From: Isoetes taiwanensis
Taxonomy: Eukaryota > Streptophyta > Lycopodiopsida > Isoetales > Isoetaceae
Reading direction: 5' to 3'
NCBI GenBank assembly: GCA_021234155.1
Contig: JAJEKV010000273.1
Location: forward strand, 308,001-372,000
DNA: 64,000 nt
The notes under the pieces were generated by a model, which made no database searches, was not told the DNA's origin, and worked only from the letters and a program-made list of their open reading frames with translations. Positions 22,733-35,454 of this stretch are shown here, piece by piece (the stretch's first letter is position 1; each line of letters begins with the position of its first letter). Position numbers and translations under genes: made by a program.

Positions 22733-24510
22733 AGGCAGGTTTCCGGCCCAGACATTCCACCATTGATCATATCTTCACTCTGCGCACATTGATTGAGGAT
22801 AGCGTGAATGCGGCGGAGAACAATGCATGTTGTTTCGTTGATTTTGTAAGCGTTCGACCGCGATTACCCGCAACAAGCTCTCGGGGACAGATTGCGGCGG
22901 TGGGGACCCCCGGACTTGCACGCAAATCGATATATAAATTTTGTCTGCGAGGCATGCTCGGGCCGTATCACATCAGCAAGACAACCGTGTCGTGAGCATT
23001 GAGTGCATCGGGGTTGCCCCCCTCTCCCCCACTCTTTGGCCTATACATTGATCAGTTGGAAGATTGGCTCTCTGAGCGTGGAGGTGCGGGCGCACATCTC
23101 ATGCATCACACAATCCGGCAACTCATATATGCTGATGATGTCAACCTCATGGCCTACACTCCAGAGGACATGCAACATCACTGGATGCTCTTGACACTTT
23201 TGCCAATTCAACGGCATGCGGTGAACTTGGCCAAAACTAAGTCTTTGCTAGTTGCATCGTCCCCGTCGACCAAGGCTTCCCACCTTCACTTACCGGGGGC
23301 AAGAGGTAGAGGTGGCTCCAACCTACAAGTACTTGGGGATTGAGTTGTCAACTACCACCCATTGGGATGCGGCTATCAGGTTGCGGGTCACTGGCCGGGT
23401 TGGAAAGCACTATATGCTATGCGAACAAAGAGCCACAAAGCGGTAGTTATGCGCTGGGGCCACCGGCCTCATTTGTTTCGGGCCTTGGTTGAGCCGGTCT
23501 GTTGTATGGGGCAGAAGTGTGGGGGTCGGTCATCTCCCTCAACACATGGAATGACCTCGGCAGGTGCGAAGGCCTTCTTGACACGGGCCCCGGGGTGAAG
23601 TCCACAGATTCCGTGCGGATCCTACTCCGGAGATAGGCTTTCTACCCCTTCAACGGGCTGCATTGGAACGCCATATCGTTTACTTCCAAAAGGTGGTCGC
23701 TATGGTTGATACACGCTTGCCCCATCTTGCTTTGACCACAACCGATGGGTCCCCAACGCCTGAAACTCTTTGGAAAGACAAGCAAGCTCGGTGGTTCTCA
23801 CGTTAGCGCGCGGGCAAACAGATCGGCCCGTGTCGGGAAAAAGAAAGATCGCGAGGCACTTAAACTGTACCTAGATGCTACTTTCCTTCGCCAAGCTCAC
23901 GGGATCGAGGCTCGACGACGTTAATTTGGCACACTATCGCCAGCAGAAGTCAATCCTAGGCTCACAAGAGGCCCGCACCAAGATTTGTACACCCGGTTGC
24001 GCCCATGAAGAAGCTTGGACTTATAGCTTCCACCATGCGGGTGCACATCGCCTCCGCATTGAAACAGGGTGTTGGGCTCGGGAGGCACGAGCAAAGGCTT
24101 TGCGGTGTTGCCACCGGTAGCGATTGAGGATGAATGTCATACCCTCCGGATCTGCGGCATTTGCCCATATCCGAGAGGTATGTTCGACTACTAGTGCCCG
24201 GCCGCCCGTTGCATCGGTTATTGACTCACGCGTCGATGGGTTTGTTGGGGTCATACCTCCGGGGAGGTTATGGATGCACCTGACGCAGCGTTTGTGTCCT
24301 ACTGGGACGGTCTTGAACCGGCCCTATGCAATTGTCTGAGTGCCAAAGATGCTTATTATTGCTAAGGTTTTCCCTCGAAAACCCTTCGGGGCGGGGGTTT
24401 TTTAATCCTGTCAGTAATATGCTTGCTGCTCTCTTTTTGTTTGGGTCCCATAGGCCAATTGGTCTCCGTGGACGCTAAAAACTTATTCTATTCTATTCTA
24501 TTCTATTCTT
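22733..24510 (+). mobile_element. LINE B fragment inserted into the Copia element
   Basis: A plus-strand, 5'-truncated LINE interrupts the Copia gag region. It starts within the RT domain (QAGFRPRHSTIDHIFTLRTL, NACCFVDF, then a frameshift in the KAFD box). It continues with LFGLYIDQLEDWL, the catalytic LIYADDVNLMA at about 23125, and YKYLGIEL (about 23320). After a decayed C-terminal part and 3' UTR it ends at about 24510 in (TTCTA)n, a pentanucleotide tail like that of LINE A. The phrase CCGTGGACGCTAAAAA just before the tail is shared with the small LINE derivative at 39460-40148. No clear TSD was identified. Several frameshifts make it inactive. Confidence 0.88.
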
Positions 24511-24539
24511 TGCAACATTTCTGACTAAAGTAGACAATT

Positions 24540-25098
24540 GATCATAATTTGAGAAAGCTCGGGCAATAGTCATTACTTGGTGATCTTGAGTGATCATTAC
24601 TTATGTTGCCTCCAAGTCTGCAACCAAGTTATCAAACTTCTAGAAAACTTCGGTGATATTCTCCTTGTCATGATATTTCAGATTTCTCAACTCCCTATCT
24701 AGGACATCCAGTTGGGATGATGTTTTATTCTCATAAGTGGCAATTAAATATTTCCATCCTAGGACTTATACCTCTAACCTTTAGAAGTATGCTAGGTCCA
24801 AATTTAACAGTGATGATGCTTTTGGCTTCAATTAATTTAGCAACCACACTCACCTCAGAACTTACTTCAGTGATACTTTCATCATCTTTAGCACTCGACC
24901 TTGTAGCAGTTGAGGTGACTGCCTCCTTCCTACTACTGATCTGCTCAATCAACTCAACTTCTCATGTGACATAAGTCCACAGTCTTTCCACCTCTAGTAC
25001 TTTTATCATTTTCCTTCCACACCTGGAAACCCCTATTCCTTTAAAAACATCAACATCACTTATAACAGATGCTTCTAATCTAGTTGACATCTTCCAAT
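24540..25098 (-). pseudogene. Copia gag, N-terminal part
   Basis: The minus strand between LINE B and the primer site carries the remaining gag region: a Gln/Leu-rich helical segment with frames at 24952-24731 and around 24700-24560 that resembles UBN2-type Copia gag sequence. Stops interrupt it. It is continuous with the zinc knuckle at 22600-22500 once LINE B is removed. Confidence 0.6.
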
Positions 25099-25110
25099 GC
25101 TCTGATACCA
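25099..25110 (-). promoter_or_regulatory. Copia primer binding site
   Basis: TGGTATCAGAGC on the minus strand, two bases inside the 5' LTR. It is complementary to plant initiator methionine tRNA, the usual Copia primer. Confidence 0.9.
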
Positions 25111-25112
25111 AA

Positions 25113-25681
25113 TGAAAGATGTTTTATTCAACTAGACAACGATAAGATAATCTAAGTTCTAGATTATCAATATGTTTTATCAAGTCTACAGAAATGTATT
25201 TAGAGAGCACTTAAGAAAATACATTTAAACCATTAGAACAAAGCATTGTTCATTGATATTGACTCGTACACCTTTACTTTCATAATAAAACCTGGAGAGC
25301 TCGAGCCTGCAATTGAATCACAATTTTCTTGAATCACCCTATCTACTTCTTTTTCTTATAGAGCCAGATCCGGCTGCTTAGGCTTGGATCCGACCTCTCT
25401 GGGCCGCAAGAATCAGGCCCACACTGTTCCATAGATTTGCCTCAAATATTCAAATGTAGTTAGCTGGAAAACACTCGATCGAGCATAATATCCTATAAAT
25501 AAACTTTTACCTTTGCACAATCTGAACCATTGTGCAACCATGAACATCCATGATAATTTTCACCATGGCATATACTTAATATACATCCATGATAATTTGC
25601 ACCATGACATATTCCTTAAGAATCTTAAGATGTCAGTTGCAAATAAATGTCTCAGAGAAATTAACATGACTAGTTTCATCA
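25113..25681 (-). repeat. Copia 5' LTR
   Basis: 569-bp LTR matching 18280-18845. It ends CATCA, followed by TSD GCAAT at 25682-25686. Confidence 0.95.
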
Positions 25682-25686
25682 GCAAT

Positions 25687-26593
25687 ATGAGCCGTGGAAA
25701 TCAAGAGTATTGAAAAATAAAATTTCAGCTCGTTTATTTTGGTGATTCTTCTAGTTTTCTTTGTCAATTTAGGATTGTTTGACAGAGCAATGTCAGTGCG
25801 TTATCAATGCAACATCATTGACTGGCAAGAAAATATCAGTGCATTATGAGCAAGAATTTATTGATTACTATAGATTATATCCTAGTATGATAAGTTAGCA
25901 ATTCTGATAAGTTAGCAGATCTGAAAAATGTAGACGAGATCTTATAAGGATTTTCAATAGGAAGCCTAGCAACACAAAAGATTTTCATATGATACATATT
26001 CTCTTCATTTATTCTGATTTTCAGAACTAAAAGATCTGCTTAAATATTTCATGGTTAAGATCTATTTGGAAGTGCTTTATTTGGAGGATAGCATTTAAGA
26101 ATGGGTGCGAAGGCAGAGAGTAGTAATGAAGGATGCATTCTGGTAGTATAATTCCTAGCATTTCTGAAATACCTTAACAGCTTTGTGTGCAAGCGGGATT
26201 GTTAACAAATTCCGTTATGTTAAATGTTATTTCAACTAAACCTTAATTGCTCATGTGTGAATGCATATTTTAAACATTGTGTTAGGTTAAATGTTAACCT
26301 AACAGGAGGTGTGCAACGTCTATTATATTAGCATTAACTTTGTATAATTGTTGGGGGTCTAAATTCTTAAATTTAAGATAATGTAACCAATGGTATATAA
26401 GGGGCCTAATGGTTATGATGGATTATTAAAGGATTAAGGGTTATTTTATTGTAATGATGGAATTTTGTTATTTTTCCACTAATTTTTTGCACCCTTTTCT
26501 CTATATTTTTTATTGCTTGGTGCCATCATTATTAATGGTTGTTACTTGGTTGTTCTAACTTAAATTGAAGTCATAAATCATAGGAATACTTAT
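25687..26593. other. Unassigned DNA; possibly the 5' part of the CACTA element
   Basis: AT-rich, without coding signal. The 5' terminus of the CACTA element that follows should lie here or further left, but I found no CACTA end matching its 3' end. Confidence 0.4.
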
Positions 26594-29500
26594 ATGGATC
26601 CTGTTAATAATCTTCGAACATTTGAAGAACTGAAGCAATAAGCCATAAATGATGGAGTTTCAATTGTGGAATATCCATGTACTAAGTGCAACGAAACAAA
26701 ATTGAAGTCACTTGATGACATCCATCAACATCTAAAATGTAATGGTTGGAGTCGTCAACTGAAAGAGGTTTGCACGTTTTTTTATTTAACTTAGCAGCAC
26801 TATTCCTTTCTTGAAATTTTAAGAATACAAGATAGTAGAAGTACAGATGCAGTCTAACAAACAATTCAAGACATTTTTATGCTAATTGATAATGATTATG
26901 ACATACCTTTTGAAGGTGCTGGGGATGATTTTCCCCGTCGCAATATAAAGGAAAGTCCACCATGTGATGGAGATGCACCACATGAAGGAGATGAGATAAG
27001 TGATGGAGATCCATCACCCGATAGCAGTACTGATCCTTTAAAGACATTATATGATGGAAGCTCATTAAACATGTTATATGTCGCACTTTTGATTCTTAGT
27101 TTGAAAACTATGCATGGTTGGTCAAATCCTAGCCTTGATGATCTTTTGAAAGTTTTGGCAGGACAATTGTTACCCAAAGAAAACTTATTGTCACGGTCAT
27201 CTTATTATACACAAAAGTTGATGAAGGTTCTTAGTCTGGAGTACGAATCTATCCATGCTTGCCCAAATGATTGTGTTCTTTAAAGGGGGGAGTATACTAA
27301 TCTCGATATTTGTCCAAACGAAAAATGTCAAGAAAGTCATTGGGCCAAAAAGAGCAAACCTGGCGCACGTAAAGTTGTGTGTTAGTTCTCTATTATTCCT
27401 CGACTATTGAAGTTGTATGAATGTCCATCAATGGCGAGACACGTGACATAGCATGCTAAGAATGTATGTACAGATGGCATGTGTAGGTATGTCTCTGATT
27501 CACCAGCATGGAATCATATTAACAGGATGTGGCCCGATTTTGCTGAAGACCTTTGCAATATCAGATTTAGATTGGCATTTGATGGTATAAGTCCATTTAG
27601 CGAGATGAGAACCAATTGGAGTACTTGGTCTATTATGTTGGTCAACTACAATATTGAGCCATGGTTAGCCACAAAGCCACATTTCATCATCGTGATATTA
27701 TTGATTCCTGGACCACGACAAGTCTCTTCTTCAAATATTGATGTTTACATGCGTCTTATTGTGGATGAGTTCCATAAGCTTTGGGAAGGAGCAAAAACAA
27801 GTGGCCTCAATAGGCCAACTTTGGAAAGGGAATTCACTTTATGTTCGATGATCATTTGGACCATACATGACTTTCCTACATATAGATTATTGGCAGGATG
27901 TGTAACCCATGGATATCGGGCATGCCCTCAGTGTGGGCTTCATATTCATGTTCGCAAGTCTAGCAGTCTTAGAAAGTTTATTTATGCAGGCCATTGTCGA
28001 TATCTTCCCGTGTATCATAATTTTCGACAAATGAAAACATTTGGTGGGAAGGTTGAAGTTGGAGCACTTTCAAATTTTGTTAAGCCTACTGATATACAAA
28101 GGTAGATATGGAAAAGGAAGAATGCGACAAAAAGGAGGCATCTCAAAAAAAGATGAAAACGCCTTTCTACATTTTACGAGCCTCTTTATTGGAAGGTATA
28201 TTATGCTTTGTATATGCATGTATAGCTTATACCTACATGATGTATCTTATGTATTTTTATCTTACATATTACGGCATCTTCTTATTTGAAACACATTGGA
28301 CGTAATTCATGTGGAGAAGAATGTTGCAAAAAATATTGTTAAGACAATACCTGGAGATGCTGATAAGGACAATGAAAAGGTTCGCGAAAATATGAGATAG
28401 ATTGGAATCTGAGAGTCTCTTTGGTCTCAAACACAAACCAGTAAAGTGGTTCTACCTCACGCTCCATATGTGCTTACGAAAGAAGGAAAAAAAAGCTTTC
28501 TTTGCTGTTATACCGATTGTGAAACATCCGACTGGATTGTCCTCTAACTTTAGAAAATGTTTGCAAATGGAAAGCTAAAATCAATGAAATCACATGACTA
28601 TCATATTCTTCACCAACAGCTCCTTCCTTTGGCTATATGTGATTGTCTAGGGGAAGGGGAAAGGATGTCAATTGTAAGACTTAGCGCTTTATTTAGACAT
28701 ATAACAGCAAAAGAGATTCAGTTAGGTGATATGAGTAATCTAAAGATGGAAGCTATGAATGTGTTATACTTGCTTGAGAAGCATTTTCCACCATCATTTT
28801 TCACGATGACACATCTCATCATACATTTAGTCGAAGAGCTAGCAATTTGTGGGCCTGTGACTATATGATAGATGTACCTCCCTTTGAGAGATTCCTAAAA
28901 CATCTCAAGAAATATGTTTATAACATGGCCTATCCAGAAGAACCCATTGCCGAAGGGTACATAATTAGTGAAGCAATGACTTTGACTACCATGAAAGATG
29001 ACAAGAATATTGAGTTTATAGGTGAATACAACGGTGTCTTGGAGCGTAGCACATCTGAGGTTTTGGAGGGTAAAGGAACTATAATAAAGTTAGATGGATC
29101 ATTGCAACGATAAGCACATGAATACATTCATTGATATGTGAGATTGTAAGTATTTCTATTGTCTATTAAGGTTTTACAGTACTTTCCAATGTACATAAGT
29201 TAACCACGTGGAATTTGATGATGACAGGAAATATGAACATTCCGAACATGTCTTCTCTGGGCACAAGTGGCCAAGGGATCCTATGACTTTTTCAGAGTAG
29301 CTTAAAATGAAAGTACAACGTATTATTGAGAATAAGGAGCAAGTGGATCCATTGTTGTTTGAGCTTGCTTTTGGAGTCGAAGAATACACTACAAGTTGTA
29401 AAAGCATGTGGGCATATGGTTGGCATTCACGGGTGCAAGACTTAGATGCAAAGCAAGTGTCACAAGATTCAGGCATTTTGGCAATATTTAGATCTATGAG

Positions 29501-29999
29501 TCATAGTAGTGCTAAAGACAAGAGACCTATTGAAGCTGACATAGAATACTTTGGCAAAATTCAACAAATTTTGCGGGTAAGTACACGTATAACATTGTTG
29601 TGTACCACATTTTGTCCACTAAGTATTTTACATGGTTCTGCAGGTCTGTCTTGGTTCAACATGTATAGTGCTTTTGCAATGCCATTGGTATAAGCCCGAC
29701 ACTGTTGGGCAACAAGCATCAACAAGATTTGATAAGTATGGCTTTCAAATTATAGACACTACAAAAGCAGCATATAAAGCGAATTCGAGTTCCCAACCCT
29801 TTGTCTTTCCAGAACATGTCCAAAAAGTAAAATACATTTATTTTTATTTTTTCCTAGTAGTATGTTTACACATTTAAATGTTGTGCATGTGTTCTATTTT
29901 GATAACCCTCATACTCCAGGTTGGTCTATTGTGCTTCAAAATCCATCATGTATATGGGCTAGTACTTGTGATGAAAGTGAAGATGGCATAGATAATTGA
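26594..29999 (+). pseudogene. CACTA (En/Spm) Tnp2-type transposase, decayed
   Basis: Successive plus-strand blocks match the plant CACTA Tnp2 protein. They are a transposase-associated start (PCTKCNETKLKSLDDI-QHL, about 26670-26740), NGWS-like MHGWSNPSLDDLL with YTQKLMKVLSLEYESIHACP (27110-27280), the transposase core SPAWNHINRMWPDFAED, RFRLAFDGISPF, LLIPGPRQ, WTIHDFPTYRLLAG and CPQCG (27490-28105). Then come the DUF4218-like part SHDYHILHQQLLPLAI, LEKHFPPSFF and FERFLKHLKKYVYNMAYPEE (28570-29110), and the C-terminal VDPLLFELAFG, YFGKIQQILR, CHWYKPD and FDNPHTPGWSIVLQ (29330-29960). Stops and frameshifts separate the blocks. Intact relatives catalyse cut-and-paste transposition with 3-bp TSDs. 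Confidence 0.9.
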
Positions 30000-30394
30000 C
30001 TTGCAAATTGTATTGGTTGGTAGCATCCAGAGATGTTGTTTTTGACACATTCTATGAGTTTTCAATTTCTAGTGTACAAGGGTTCAGTTTCAATTTTTAA
30101 CATTATTATATTATAACTTGATATCTTGACATTTAGAAGAAACTAGGTGAAGTTTCTAATGCGCTTAGTTAGTGACTGCTTTTAGTATAGGCATGTGATC
30201 TCATCTATTGATCCTAAAAAGACAAATATGTTATTTCAATTCAATTTGACTTTGTCTATTCTCTAAGTACATATATACATGGTATGAAAGTATATATGAT
30301 GTACTGATATTCCTCATTCAAAATGAAAATCTTTGGATAAAATTTGAGATATATGTTAAATAACAGAAGTTAATTGTGTCTCTTATGACCATGC

Positions 30395-30790
30395 AAATGG
30401 CACAATGAAATGGCACTTTTGCGACACTTGGTTGACACTTACAATTATGCCATTTGTGCTGGATAAATGGCAAAACTCTAACCACACTTGAACGACAAAT
30501 ATAAGTCACTTGCACAAGTGCATTTATTTGAATACAAATGGCACTCATATACACACACTTGTGGGGCACATACATGGCACTTCCTAATATGTCATTTATG
30601 TGAGTCAAAATGGCAAAATTCTAAGACACTTAAATGACACACACATGACACTAATATATGTGCCACTCACATGGCTAATAAAGGGCAAAATAGCTGTCAT
30701 TTAATGGCATATACTCATCACATTTTTTTATGTGCCAATTACAATGGCTCAAATGGCAAATTTATGAAAATATGCCATTTGTACCTAGTG
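30395..30790 (+). repeat. CACTA 3' subterminal repeat region
   Basis: More than ten copies of AAATGGCA or TGCCATTT lie in both orientations, ending at TAGTG. In En/Spm such arrays are the binding sites of the accessory transposition protein. Their presence supports 30790 as a true element end. Confidence 0.8.
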
Positions 30791-30793
30791 ATT

Positions 30794-31210
30794 GAAAAGA
30801 TTTTAAAGGTTTAGATTCCACAAATTTGGTAAGTAGAGATCAATATTGTTGTTTCCAGTCTGATATTTGCCATGATTCCCTTTATTTAACCTTTGCTAGA
30901 TAGAGCTGTTAGGCTACGTCTTATCTTTCTGAGAAGATCATTTAACTGATTATGATATCTGCACCAACAGTAACAAATAATCAGAACATTTTACCAAAGT
31001 CTCCTCCTGATATCAGATTACATTTCATGGATAACATATCTTGTAAGATAATAGTGTAGACCACGGGCCATTTTGATGGATAGGACGACATTGACAATAC
31101 TCCATTTCCAAAGCCACAACAGAAACATAGATCTCTAATTTTTTCCTATTCATGAGCCGCCAAACAAAGACAACACTTGTGCAACGGCAAAAAACCCATA
31201 GTGAAGTTGA
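30794..31210. other. Unassigned spacer
   Basis: No supported feature between the CACTA end and the first R1 repeat unit. Confidence 0.5.
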
Positions 31211-31319
31211 AGGCAATGGCTAGTGTGATGCTCCTCGAACCTATACAATGCTCCCATTGTATAAATATGGAAAATTCCCCTCCCATGGCGACTCCATCGC
31301 CACGAGAAGGCCCTCCGTC

Positions 31320-33228
31320 TAGTGTTGTGCCTAATTATTTTTTAGCCTTGGTATATATAATTTTTTTTGGCGAATATTTGTAAAATGAGAATAGCTAATT
31401 TGGCGAAAGTCTACCAAATCCCAGAGGAGTTTATAGTTCACTGGCGAATAATCAACATCACATTCGAAGCAATTTTTGGACATGTCTAATGGTTGAGAAT
31501 TGCAATGTTTGAAAATGTTTAGTCAGTGAAGCAAATGTTTGACAATTTCACTTATTGGAATATCTCTAATGAATATACTATACATTCAAATGCTAAACCC
31601 TAATAAGTATCAACAACATATGCCCTTTCTTCTTGGGGAACTAGAGACCATCACCATCACCATGGCACTAAAAGTTAGGGAATTGCATGAACTTAAAATT
31701 GAAATAATGGCTAGAATGTGCACATTCTTAAAGACATGGCAACATATGTATTTATCGATCTTTAAAGATCAAATATATAAGTTACCTTTAGCTACTTAAT
31801 TGGTGGTTGTGAAGATGGTTATTATTTATCTAAAAGCACATTAGGAACCATTTGGATAAAAAGTTAGTGTGAACAAAGGTTTAAACTTACTTTACACAAG
31901 ATGCAATGTAATGGATTACGACATCAATGGGGTAAGTCAAATATTCATGTGCCATACAAAATGGAATGTGAACCGTTGTGAGGGCAAAAGTTTGTGACGC
32001 CACATGGCATTTGCCAAATTACGGAATGGAAAAGGGCAGGCGATTCCGCCCAACCGGTCAACACAAGCCGCGACATCTAGAAACAACAAATCATTTTATT
32101 TTTGTTCCCCACTTTTTGGGGGAACAAAAAGAGCTACTGAAGTATGATAGAATGCTTCCTAACTTATGCCCTTGTTCCACGATCGCCTCCTACAAAGCAA
32201 GACCACTCCTTTAGTATTCTATAAGCTATTAACCAGCCTGACACCTCTATTTGAGTGATAAAGGCTCATCATGCTACGTATTCAGTAGTACTATAAAAAT
32301 TTAATGGGAAACATCCTCACAACTATTTGGTAGGATTTCCAAGACCAGCATCAACAAGAGAACTTGAACAAGAGCCAGAATGGAAGATTACAAAAATCTA
32401 ATACATTGTTCATCATGAATGCCACTTGGAACTTGCTATCATATGTAAATTTACGTTAACATATACATGCAAGTAAAGAGAGTGACCTCAATGAAATGTT
32501 ATCCTCCAGTAAAAAACTTCCAGTTTATAGCATGAAAAGATAAATAATAGAGGCTATTAATAAAACAAAACCCATCATTGAATCTTTATATTTCAATTCA
32601 TGAAGCAATGAAACGGCAAAGAGGAAAATACCTACAATCAAGTTCCCAAAAAGTGACGATCCTGCATCCAGTACACCTAATGATTTGAAAGGCGTACACA
32701 ATAGAAAGTGTTTATCCAATTAGCAAAGAGAAGATATCGTGCAAAAGCTCTAAATGCTTATTACAGCTTCACTAATTTCTTTTAACTTTGTGGCATTTTC
32801 TAGCAAACTCGATTCTTTCAAAATGTTGTTACCTAAAATGGTACCATAAATCTAGTAGATGCTACGGTACAAATTATGACCAAAGCCTTGAAGCCAAAAA
32901 GCAAAAACCTTCAAGACTTCGATGAATACCTTTTATAAATCGGAACGAATCCTATAGCTCCATGCCAAAAAAAAATGACAATAATAAGGCTTGTAATGGC
33001 GAATCCGTATCCTTTCGTTGTCCAATGCGTCGAAATCTTTGCGAAAGACCCTTGATCACGATTCGTAGGCTTTGCGAAGATCTCTTTGGTGGCGGAAGAA
33101 TCTCAGAAAATATCGGCGAATTTTATTTTTCTCTCTTTTTTTTAAACCTATGTAGCATTCGTAGAGGGCTTTTTAAAAATTGAGAATATTCGCTTTTTGG
33201 CGAATATTCGCCCTTAGGCACAACACTA
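31320..33228. mobile_element. Non-autonomous TIR element, 9-bp TSD
   Basis: 1909 bp with perfect 15-bp inverted ends TAGTGTTGTGCCTAA, flanked by CCCTCCGTC at 31311-31319 and 33229-33237. The uninterrupted site exists in sister R1 units (GGCCCTCCGTCTGACTC at 39429-39445), so the ends are certain. GCGAATATT motifs recur just inside both ends. No transposase is present. A 9-bp TSD is usual for Mutator-like elements, although the ends are short for that group; hAT (8 bp) is the alternative. A minus-strand stretch near 32640-32720 (LGVLDAGSSLFGNLIVG) is flanked by AG and GT and may be a captured exon, unassigned. Confidence 0.9.
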
Positions 33229-35454
33229 CCCTCCGTCTGACTCGGACCACTTGTGATGGGAAAGTGTCTGGGTGAAGGACACGGAGGTGCCATTCGTCCC
33301 ACGGCTTCTGTGGAAATCATATAGTGGAAGCGTACATACATGTTAGCACCTAGCAACAATATACATAATAATATACCACCTCAAAGGGTGGCCCATCCAT
33401 CATCAATGCAACATCAATATAATACCAATATAACATATGAAATGCATCATAAATGAGGGTTCTACCCTGGGCTTAGACTCCAAGGGAGGTCAACTGACGG
33501 TCAAAGCCTCTAGATAACAACAGACAAAATCATGACAATGGCGTTGGCTGGCATAGAACAATGGCTAGGGTAGTCCACTCCATCCGCCCCTCCTGTGCAC
33601 ACTTTGCAGATAGGCCGAAACATGCTATGGCATGATTGTAGCCTTCTGGAAATGCAATCTCATGGAATCACCCTATAAGCCTACTCCAGGTTACATCTCC
33701 CTAGTCCGATGAGGCAGATTAGGGAGGCGTCCCTTCGCCGGGCACAATGGATCCCTGGGTATGCTAGAGGATACGTGCCACCTCAGTAACCCCCGCATCC
33801 ATACCCGACTTAAACCCCCCAAAATCCATAGGTCGGATCATGCACCTATCGAGCCGAGGTCACCCCTTTTGGACCTGCCCTGCCCAGTAGCCGCGCTCAG
33901 CAAGGCTCCATCCCCGCTTCACCACGGTGCCCGTTATCTGGTGCTCAATCACAGCATAGCCTCCACAGCCAGGTGGGCTCTTATGCATAGGTCGCATTTA
34001 ATGGGATTTAAGGGATTCTAGCTAGGAGAATCTCTACTTCTACATAGCCTTTAAGTCTATAACCCCCGTAATCCAACAAGCACAAAAGGTGCAGCAGAAG
34101 AACTATCAAGTCGTATTTAATTAAAGTGGGACTCATTCCATTCCCACTTTTTTTCGAAACCCTGTTATTTTACACAAAAAGGAGCACCCCAACCCGAAAA
34201 CTGTCCATAATTCGAATTTTTGTCTGTTAGTGTGCATCCAAGCTTTCTTCCAGTTAATTCTCCTATAGCGAGTCGAGAACAAGAACAATGCAAACATAGG
34301 AATTTCATTACAGATTGAAACCAAAGTTCTAGTTGAAAAGGATTCTTAGTTGAACATTTTGGCTCAAGAGATCACAAATTCCAACAAAAATTAAGCAAAT
34401 TGTTTACTTAATCACCAAAAAATACTAGTTTTGAGATACCTTATATTTATAAATGGGCTCATTACAATATATATTACGATTGGGTGAAGAGACCATAGTG
34501 GTCATTATGGGCACAATGATTACACCCCTTCACACATGAACCTCCTAGTGCAAAGGGTGCGTGGAGCTCTCTCCAAGTCACTTGAGCAACTTCTACGCAT
34601 CGATAGAAATTTGTATGAGAAGTTCCTTCATGGGTCCGCGTGCTTGTATGTCCAAGCTGATGTCACCACCCTCTTCTCGGCATCTTTCTTCAATGAATTG
34701 GTCTTTTCATTGCTCCCAAGCATGTACTATCTGGTTGAGATAAGGATTTGCAAAGACAAAATCAAGTTAGTCAAGTGATGCTACGGGCAAAAATAAAATA
34801 AAATAAAAACCGCAGTTCTTAGGGCCATTTTTGGAAAATGCGGGGGCGAGAGCCTTTCTCGACTTCATGAGAAAGGCTTCGAAGGAAAAACACAGTCGAA
34901 GGCCTTTCTCGACTTCGCCGGGGATAGGTTCAATCTCGTGATATCGTTTTATACGTGTCACATTATTTTTGTTTGATACGGCACAAATTTGGCGTTTAAT
35001 ACGTCAAAAAATCGTCCAAAAATTTCCGGCGTCGAAAAATTTTGGCGTAAAGCGAAACCTTCCGCGAATTTAAAAAAAAAAAAATCTTTTATAGAAAGCG
35101 AAACCTTGATTTAAACTAAACTGCACATGAAGTTTAGCTGAAGGTTCAGCGTAGGGCGTTTTTAGTTTTGAATCTGGCGCCGATTCATCATCGCCACTAA
35201 CATAGACAACTTCACTCTTAGCAACTTCACTCTTACAAGTCAAAGGCGGTTTAGCGAAAAGTTCTTCCTTGACAACATATTTTTCCTTCTCAAAGCTGCT
35301 ATATTGTTCTTGCTTTTACGGACAAAGGGCTAAGTGCATTCTACGAAACAAAAGTCCTCTATTTTTTTCCTCGATTTCAAAGAAATGCATGCTTTTCCTA
35401 AAAATGCACATGCACTATACTCCAAAATCATACTAAGGTAGTTAGCATACTTAC

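Larger units (their letters stand above)
18280..25681 (-). mobile_element. Ty1/Copia retrotransposon with both LTRs and TSD; LINE nested inside
   Basis: A minus-strand element of 7.4 kb. Direct LTRs (18280-18845 and 25113-25681) start TGAAAGATG and end CATCA on the plus strand, and the pentamer GCAAT flanks it at 18275-18279 and 25682-25686. Next to the 5' LTR lies GCTCTGATACCA (25099-25110), the complement of the initiator-Met tRNA primer site used by plant Copia. Next to the 3' LTR lies TTCCCCTTT (18846-18854), a polypurine tract on the minus strand. Internal order from the 5' side is gag, zinc knuckle, protease, integrase, RT, RNase H, as expected for Copia. By eye the LTRs differ at roughly 7-10% of positions, so this is an old insertion. 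Confidence 0.97.
26594..30790 (+). mobile_element. CACTA (En/Spm) element, 3' end recognised
   Basis: The transposase remnant is followed by a typical CACTA subterminal region and ends ATTTGTACCTAGTG at 30790; its inverse starts CACTAGGTACAAAT. The 5' terminus was not found, so the left limit given is only the first coding block. Confidence 0.8.

Noticed and set aside
26461-26490. CCACTAATTTT as the CACTA 5' terminus
   Set aside because: It contains CACTA but the following bases do not match the inverse of the 3' end and no 3-bp TSD match was found.
27423-27480. Separate start of a host gene at the CACTA core frame
   Set aside because: The frame is flanked on both sides by other Tnp2 blocks in the expected order, so it is one decayed transposase.
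30302-30790. Minus-strand frame of 96 codons and neighbours
   Set aside because: Falls in the CACTA subterminal repeat array.
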